9,594 bases of DNA from CAYNNP01 sp964398215 (GTDB lineage Bacteria; Planctomycetota; Planctomycetia; Pirellulales; Pirellulaceae), in assembly GCA_964398215.1 (NCBI GenBank), contig CAYNNP010000251.1:1-9594 (forward strand), written 5' to 3'. Of this stretch, positions 5,739-9,594 are shown one piece after another. Made by a program: the position numbers and the translations under genes. Numbering within the stretch: position 1 is the stretch's first letter; each line of letters begins with the position of its first letter. The notes beneath the pieces were generated by a model. The model did not search any database, was not told where the DNA came from, and saw only the letters and a program-made list of their open reading frames with translations.

Positions 5739-8036
5739 ATGCGAAACCGACTCTGCAACAGTATCGCACTGGCTTTCGTTCTGAGCGCGTTGTGTTCGGC
5801 CGCCGACGAATTGAATTTCAATCACGACATTCGTCCGCTGCTTTCTGAAAAGTGTTTCCATTGCCATGGACCCGATCCAGCGACTCGCGAAGCAGATTTG
5901 AGGTTGGATCAGAAAGATTCCGCAATGTCCGTGATTGCGTCCAAGGATCTAGATGCAAGTGAATTGATTCAGCGGATTTTGTCCGACGATCCTGATCAAC
6001 GGATGCCGCCGCCTGATAGCGGCAAAGAACTTAATGCTCAGGAAATCCAATCGCTTAAGAAATGGGTCAGTGAAGGCGCTGAGTATCAAGGGCATTGGTC
6101 ATTTCAACCTTTGACCAAACCGGCGCCGCCAAACTTCGATTCGCCCTGGATCCAAGGTGCCATTGATCAGTTTGTGTATCGATCGCTGAAGTCCAACCAG
6201 CTGGAGCCTTCCCCGATTGCTAATCGCGAAACTTTGATCCGTCGCGTCACGCTTGACCTGACTGGCCTACCGCCAACACTTCAAGAGATCGATGACTTCC
6301 TTGCCGACAAAAACCCCAATGCCTACGAATCGCTGATCGACAGATTGATGCAATCGCCTCGCTACGGCGAACAGATGGCGCTACCTTGGCTTGAAGCTTC
6401 CCGTTACGCCGACACTGACGGATATCAAAACGACCGCTACCGGTACCATCACGTTTGGCGTGACTGGGTAATCACCGCGTTCAACCAAAACATGCCGTAT
6501 GACCAATTTGTGATCGAGCAATTAGCAGGAGACATGCTGCCAGAGGCAACTTTGACTCAGCAAATTGCAACGGGTTTCGGTCGCAATCACCGCATCAATT
6601 CAGAGGACGGTTCTATTCCGGAGGAGTGGCGGGTTGCCAACGTTGTTGATCGTGTCGATACGTTCGGAACCGTTTTTCTTGGCCTGACCATCGAATGTTC
6701 CCGTTGCCATGATCACAAATACGATCCCATTTCGCAAAAAGACTACTACCAACTCTTTGCGTATTTCAACAACATCGCCGAGTGGGGAGTCGGTCCCAAC
6801 AATGGCAATAGCCCGCCGTTTATCGATGTGCCAAAGTCGTGGCCAAATATTTCGGACAAAGAAAACCAGCTGATCATTCCTGACCCTGTCGAACTTCACA
6901 GTGCCCGCAAGACAGAAGGCAACGGCCTGAAGCGACCGCAAGCCGGGGCGCCGTCGACTTTGATGGTCATGCACGAATTGCCGGAACCACGCGACACTTA
7001 TATCTTGGTCCGTGGACAATACGATGCACCTGACAAAACGGAAAAGCTGTCGCCGGGAGTACCCGATGCCTTGAACTCGGGCGACGTAAAAACCGCACCG
7101 ACGCGATTGGGCTTGGCGAAATGGTTGGTCGATCAAAACAATCCGTTGACCGCACGCGTCGCGGTGAACCGAATGTGGCAACACTTCTTTGGCGTTGGAA
7201 TTGTGGCCACCAGCGAAAATTTTGGTTCGCAAGGAACACCACCAACGCATCCACAGCTACTTGATTGGCTATCCGTTCGTTTGATTGAAAGCGGTTGGGA
7301 TCTTCGCGAAATCCAGAAACTAATCCTGCTCAGCAGTACCTACCGCCAGTCGTCCGTAACAACAGCACATGCGCTGGCGTCCGATCCCAAGAACTTGTGG
7401 CTATCACATGCACCGCGCGTTCGGCTGCCAGGATTCACTCTGCGCGACCAAGCACTTTGTGCGAGTGGTTTATTGGTCGATCGCATCGGAGGCCCATCGA
7501 CCAAACCGTACATGCCACCGAAGATTTGGCGCGCGATCTCCAACAATATCTACAAGCAGGACAATGGCGCGAACCTCTATCGCCGCAGTCTCTATACATA
7601 CTGGCGCCGCACGATTCCGCCGCCAACGATGATGACTTTTAACGCAGCGTCGCGAGAAGTTTGCATGGTGCGGACGGAAAAAACGAACACACCGCTGCAA
7701 GCGTTGACGTTGATGAACAACGATATCTTTGTCGAATCCGCTCGCTTCTTGGCTGAAAGGATGATTCGTGAATCAAACCCGGTTCCTGTCGATCAGATCA
7801 ATTATGGATTCAGAATCATGTGCTCGCGATTGCCAACTGCGGGCGAACGATCGGTGCTGCAAAAAGCTCATCAGCGATTCATCAAACACTTTAAGAGTGA
7901 TAAGGCAGCAGCCCTGAAACTTCTCGCGACTGGCAAAGCGAAACGTGACACTCGTCTTGACGCTGCGGACCACGCGGCGATGACGATGGTCGCGTCGCTA
8001 ATCATGAATCTAGACGAAGCCATTACAAAGGATTAG
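5739..8036 (+). CDS. Secreted PSCyt1-PSCyt2-PSD1 protein (planctomycete cytochrome c / DUF1549 / DUF1553)
   Basis: 765 residues. An N-terminal Sec signal peptide (positive MRNR, hydrophobic core about 8-19, cleavage near CSAAD) directs it out of the cytoplasm. PSCyt1 (about 26-115) begins FNHDIRPLLSEKCFHCHG with the haem c motif C39-F-H-C42-H43, and RMPPP (88-92) could supply an axial methionine (Met89). PSCyt2/DUF1549 (about 137-350) has LTGLPPT, the SPRYGE segment, ADTDGYQNDR, and a second CxxCH, C320-S-R-C323-H324. PSD1/DUF1553 (about 455-715) contains NRMWQHFFGVG, STYRQSS, RRSLYTYWRRT and NTPLQALTLMN. The bridge between DUF1549 and DUF1553 is short (about 100 residues, including LPEPRDTY), so the laminin-G or carbohydrate-binding insert of many paralogues is absent. 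Families like this are abundant in Planctomycetota and often linked to polysaccharide or sulfatase genes, but no activity is established. The downstream DUF1501 gene starts four bases after its stop. Confidence 0.93.
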   Translation: MRNRLCNSIALAFVLSALCSAADELNFNHDIRPLLSEKCFHCHGPDPATREADLRLDQKDSAMSVIASKDLDASELIQRILSDDPDQRMPPPDSGKELNAQEIQSLKKWVSEGAEYQGHWSFQPLTKPAPPNFDSPWIQGAIDQFVYRSLKSNQLEPSPIANRETLIRRVTLDLTGLPPTLQEIDDFLADKNPNAYESLIDRLMQSPRYGEQMALPWLEASRYADTDGYQNDRYRYHHVWRDWVITAFNQNMPYDQFVIEQLAGDMLPEATLTQQIATGFGRNHRINSEDGSIPEEWRVANVVDRVDTFGTVFLGLTIECSRCHDHKYDPISQKDYYQLFAYFNNIAEWGVGPNNGNSPPFIDVPKSWPNISDKENQLIIPDPVELHSARKTEGNGLKRPQAGAPSTLMVMHELPEPRDTYILVRGQYDAPDKTEKLSPGVPDALNSGDVKTAPTRLGLAKWLVDQNNPLTARVAVNRMWQHFFGVGIVATSENFGSQGTPPTHPQLLDWLSVRLIESGWDLREIQKLILLSSTYRQSSVTTAHALASDPKNLWLSHAPRVRLPGFTLRDQALCASGLLVDRIGGPSTKPYMPPKIWRAISNNIYKQDNGANLYRRSLYTYWRRTIPPPTMMTFNAASREVCMVRTEKTNTPLQALTLMNNDIFVESARFLAERMIRESNPVPVDQINYGFRIMCSRLPTAGERSVLQKAHQRFIKHFKSDKAAALKLLATGKAKRDTRLDAADHAAMTMVASLIMNLDEAITKD
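8028..8032 (+). promoter_or_regulatory. Ribosome-binding site of the DUF1501 gene inside the preceding gene
   Basis: AAGGA (8028-8032) lies in the last codons of the PSD1 gene, eight bases before ATG 8041. It supports the start chosen for DUF1501 and implies that the two genes are translated from one message with possible coupling. Confidence 0.6.
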
Positions 8037-8040
8037 TGAC

Positions 8041-9465
8041 ATGCGACCTGAAGACTTTTCGCGACGCTCCATGCTGCTGGGTTCGCTTGGATTGGCATCC
8101 TTGATGGGTAAGGATGGCTACGCTGGAACGGAAGCAAACGATGCATCCAGCGGACTTCCGTCGTTGCCACATTTTGCGCCGAAAGTAAAACGAGTGATCT
8201 ACCTGTTCCAATCGGGCGGGCCTGCGCAGATGGACTTGTACGATTACAAACCGGGATTGAAAGACCGTTTTGGTCAGGACGTGCCCCGGAGTGTATATCC
8301 GGATGATCGAAAGACGACTATGAGTTCGGCTCAAGCGTCGTTTCCCGTCGCCCCGTCCGCTTTTAACTTTGCGCAGCACGGCGAGTCGGGCAACTGGTTT
8401 AGCGAGACGCTGCCACACACCGCCCAACTCTCAGATTCTCTTTGTATCATTCGTTCGATGCACACCGAAGCGATCAATCACGATCCGGCGATCACGTTTC
8501 AGCAAACTGGATCGCAAATCCCAGGTCGGCCGAGCATCGGTTCGTGGCTCAACTATGGTCTGGGCAGCGACAACAAAGACTTGCCGGCGTTTGTGGCGAT
8601 GAGTTCGCGGGGAACAGGAAAAGCGGGCCAGCCACTGTACGACCGACTATGGGGAAGCGGCTTTTTGCCTTCACGATACCAAGGCGTGAAGTTTCGCAAT
8701 CAAGGTAGCCCGGTGCTGGACATCAATGACCCTGGAGGCGTTTCTAGATCGACGCGCCGCACGATGCTCGATTCGCTCCGAGATTTGAACCAGCTAAAGT
8801 ACCAACAGTCCGGCGATCCTGAGATCGTTTCGCGGATCGCCCAATATGAATTGGCGTATCGAATGCAAATGTCGGTGCCCGGCCTGCTGGATCTTTCTGA
8901 TGAACCTCAGCACGTTCTGGATATGTATGGCCCCGAAGTAAAGACACAGGGACGTTATGCCTTTAATTGCTTAATCGCCAGAAGGCTTGCGGAACGCGGT
9001 GTCCGGTTCATCCAGTTGTTTCATCAAGGCTGGGATCAGCATAACAATCTGCCCGTGCAGATTCGCAAGCAATGTAAAGATACCGACCAAGCAACTGCGG
9101 GCCTGATCAAGGATTTACGTAGTCGCGGAATGCTTGACGACACGCTTGTGATCTGGGGCGGTGAATTTGGACGCACCATTTACTCGCAAGGCAAGTTGAC
9201 CACGAAGTCCTACGGCCGAGACCACCATCCCAGTTGTTTTACAATGTGGATGGCTGGTGGCGGGGTCAATGCCGGAACGACCTACGGCGCGACCGATGAC
9301 TACAGTGTTAACGTCGCGGAAAACCCCGTCAATGTTCATGACTTGCACGCCACGGTACTGCATCTGCTTGGCATCGATCACGAAAAACTGATCTACAAAT
9401 ACCAAGGGCGCGACTTTCGGTTAACCGACGTCCACGGCACGGTGGTCAAAGCCCTGTTGGCCTAG
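8041..9465 (+). CDS. Tat-exported DUF1501 protein (alkaline-phosphatase/sulfatase-like fold)
   Basis: 474 residues. The N-terminus carries a twin-arginine signal, SRRSMLLG (7-14), followed by a short hydrophobic stretch, so it is probably folded before export. DUF1501 proteins are distant members of the alkaline phosphatase/sulfatase superfamily. Conserved blocks seen here: QSGGPAQMDLYD (57-68), MHTEAINHDPA (140-150), FHQGWDQHNN (327-336), WGGEFGRT (372-379), GRDHHP (392-397), MAGGG (404-408), DLHATVLHLLGI (434-445) and GRDFRLTDVHG (456-466). The many His and Asp residues could bind metal, but no catalytic role is established. I see no sulfatase C/S-x-P-x-R signature, so formylglycine chemistry is unlikely. 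It is the usual partner of PSCyt1/PSD1 proteins and starts four bases after that gene's stop. The two products probably act together outside the cytoplasm, an inference from their conserved linkage. Confidence 0.94.
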   Translation: MRPEDFSRRSMLLGSLGLASLMGKDGYAGTEANDASSGLPSLPHFAPKVKRVIYLFQSGGPAQMDLYDYKPGLKDRFGQDVPRSVYPDDRKTTMSSAQASFPVAPSAFNFAQHGESGNWFSETLPHTAQLSDSLCIIRSMHTEAINHDPAITFQQTGSQIPGRPSIGSWLNYGLGSDNKDLPAFVAMSSRGTGKAGQPLYDRLWGSGFLPSRYQGVKFRNQGSPVLDINDPGGVSRSTRRTMLDSLRDLNQLKYQQSGDPEIVSRIAQYELAYRMQMSVPGLLDLSDEPQHVLDMYGPEVKTQGRYAFNCLIARRLAERGVRFIQLFHQGWDQHNNLPVQIRKQCKDTDQATAGLIKDLRSRGMLDDTLVIWGGEFGRTIYSQGKLTTKSYGRDHHPSCFTMWMAGGGVNAGTTYGATDDYSVNVAENPVNVHDLHATVLHLLGIDHEKLIYKYQGRDFRLTDVHGTVVKALLA

Positions 9466-9481
9466 GACGCTGGGATTGTCC

Positions 9482-9496
9482 AACAGCGAAGCTGTT
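9482..9496. terminator. Short hairpin after the DUF1501 gene
   Basis: AACAGC (9482-9487) and GCTGTT (9491-9496) form a perfect 6-bp stem with a GAA triloop, 16 bases after the DUF1501 stop. Only TAAC follows rather than a T run. It may help end the operon or be the first member of the inverted-repeat cluster that continues to 9574. Confidence 0.45.
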
Positions 9497-9507
9497 TAAC
9501 AACACAG

Positions 9508-9533
9508 CCTGTGGTCGCGCAGCGCACCACAGG
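9508..9533. repeat. Long hairpin CCTGTGGT / ACCACAGG
   Basis: CCTGTGGT (9508-9515) pairs perfectly with ACCACAGG (9526-9533). Inside, GCG (9517-9519) can pair with CGC (9523-9525) around a CAG loop if C9516 is bulged, giving eleven base pairs. It is the strongest inverted repeat in the window and lies between two others, as in REP/BIME-like intergenic elements. No T tract follows directly. Confidence 0.7.
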
Positions 9534-9535
9534 TC

Positions 9536-9555
9536 GTTGGCCCGAATTAACCAAC
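9536..9555. repeat. Inverted repeat GTTGG / CCAAC
   Basis: GTTGG (9536-9540) and CCAAC (9551-9555) flank a 10-base loop. It is weak alone, but it sits directly between two perfect inverted repeats. Confidence 0.4.
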
Positions 9556-9557
9556 CC

Positions 9558-9574
9558 AAACCCTGAAAGGGTTT
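9558..9574. repeat. Inverted repeat AAACCC / GGGTTT
   Basis: AAACCC (9558-9563) and GGGTTT (9569-9574) form a perfect 6-bp stem with a TGAAA loop. On the plus strand the stem ends in TTT followed by CAC; on the minus strand it ends in TTT followed by GGG. It is the last member of the cluster that starts at 9482, which runs toward the edge of the window, so its full extent is unknown. Confidence 0.6.
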
Positions 9575-9594
9575 CACAACATCGCAGTTTGTCG

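Noticed and set aside
6600..7250. 216-codon open frame on the minus strand inside the PSD1 gene
   Set aside because: It is antisense to clearly conserved DUF1549/DUF1553 coding sequence and its translation has no recognisable domain.

Overview
The window looks like chromosomal DNA from a planctomycete, most likely of the Pirellulales / Rhodopirellula type. Three things point there. First, a secreted PSCyt1-PSCyt2-PSD1 (DUF1549/DUF1553) cytochrome-like protein is followed directly by a Tat-exported DUF1501 protein, a gene pair greatly expanded in Planctomycetota. Second, there is a short two-domain sigma factor of the planctomycete ECF type. Third, there is a formaldehyde-activating-enzyme homologue, and C1-carrier genes of this kind are known from planctomycetes. 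No transposase, integrase, prophage, CRISPR array, tRNA or rRNA was found; the content is mostly conserved chromosomal genes.

Layout. Bases 1-58 appear to be the last 18 codons of an upstream gene. After a leader of about 280 bases with inverted repeats comes fae-like (337-885, +). It converges on mcsB (934-2022, -), with a hairpin over the mcsB stop that could end transcription on both strands. mcsA (2043-2585, -) lies 20 bases upstream of mcsB, so transcription runs mcsA to mcsB. A divergent intergenic region (2586-2925) carries a near-consensus sigma-70 promoter facing mcsA, with a perfect inverted repeat over its -10 box, and separates mcsA from trpE (2926-4437, +). A perfect 2 x 19-base tandem repeat begins at the trpE stop codon. 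It is followed by the sigma-factor gene (4546-5166, +) and a MazG-like all-alpha NTP pyrophosphohydrolase gene (5215-5544, +). After a 194-base gap with a perfect TATAAT come the PSCyt1/PSD1 gene (5739-8036, +) and the DUF1501 gene (8041-9465, +), 4 bases apart and surely one operon. The window ends in a cluster of four inverted repeats (9482-9574).

Function. mcsA-mcsB form a protein-arginine phosphorylation module, which in Bacillus marks proteins for ClpCP degradation; no ctsR or clpC lies beside it here. trpE is a stand-alone anthranilate synthase large subunit, with trpG elsewhere. The sigma factor has no recognisable anti-sigma partner nearby. The PSD1/DUF1501 pair works, if at all as a unit, outside the cytoplasm; its biochemical role is not known.

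Most notable points: the Fae homologue seems to lack the histidine proposed as the catalytic residue; the mcsA promoter has an operator-like palindrome; the tandem repeat sits exactly at the trpE stop codon; and the palindrome cluster at the right edge looks like a dispersed repeat or compound terminator. I did not find clear evidence of a wholly new system.
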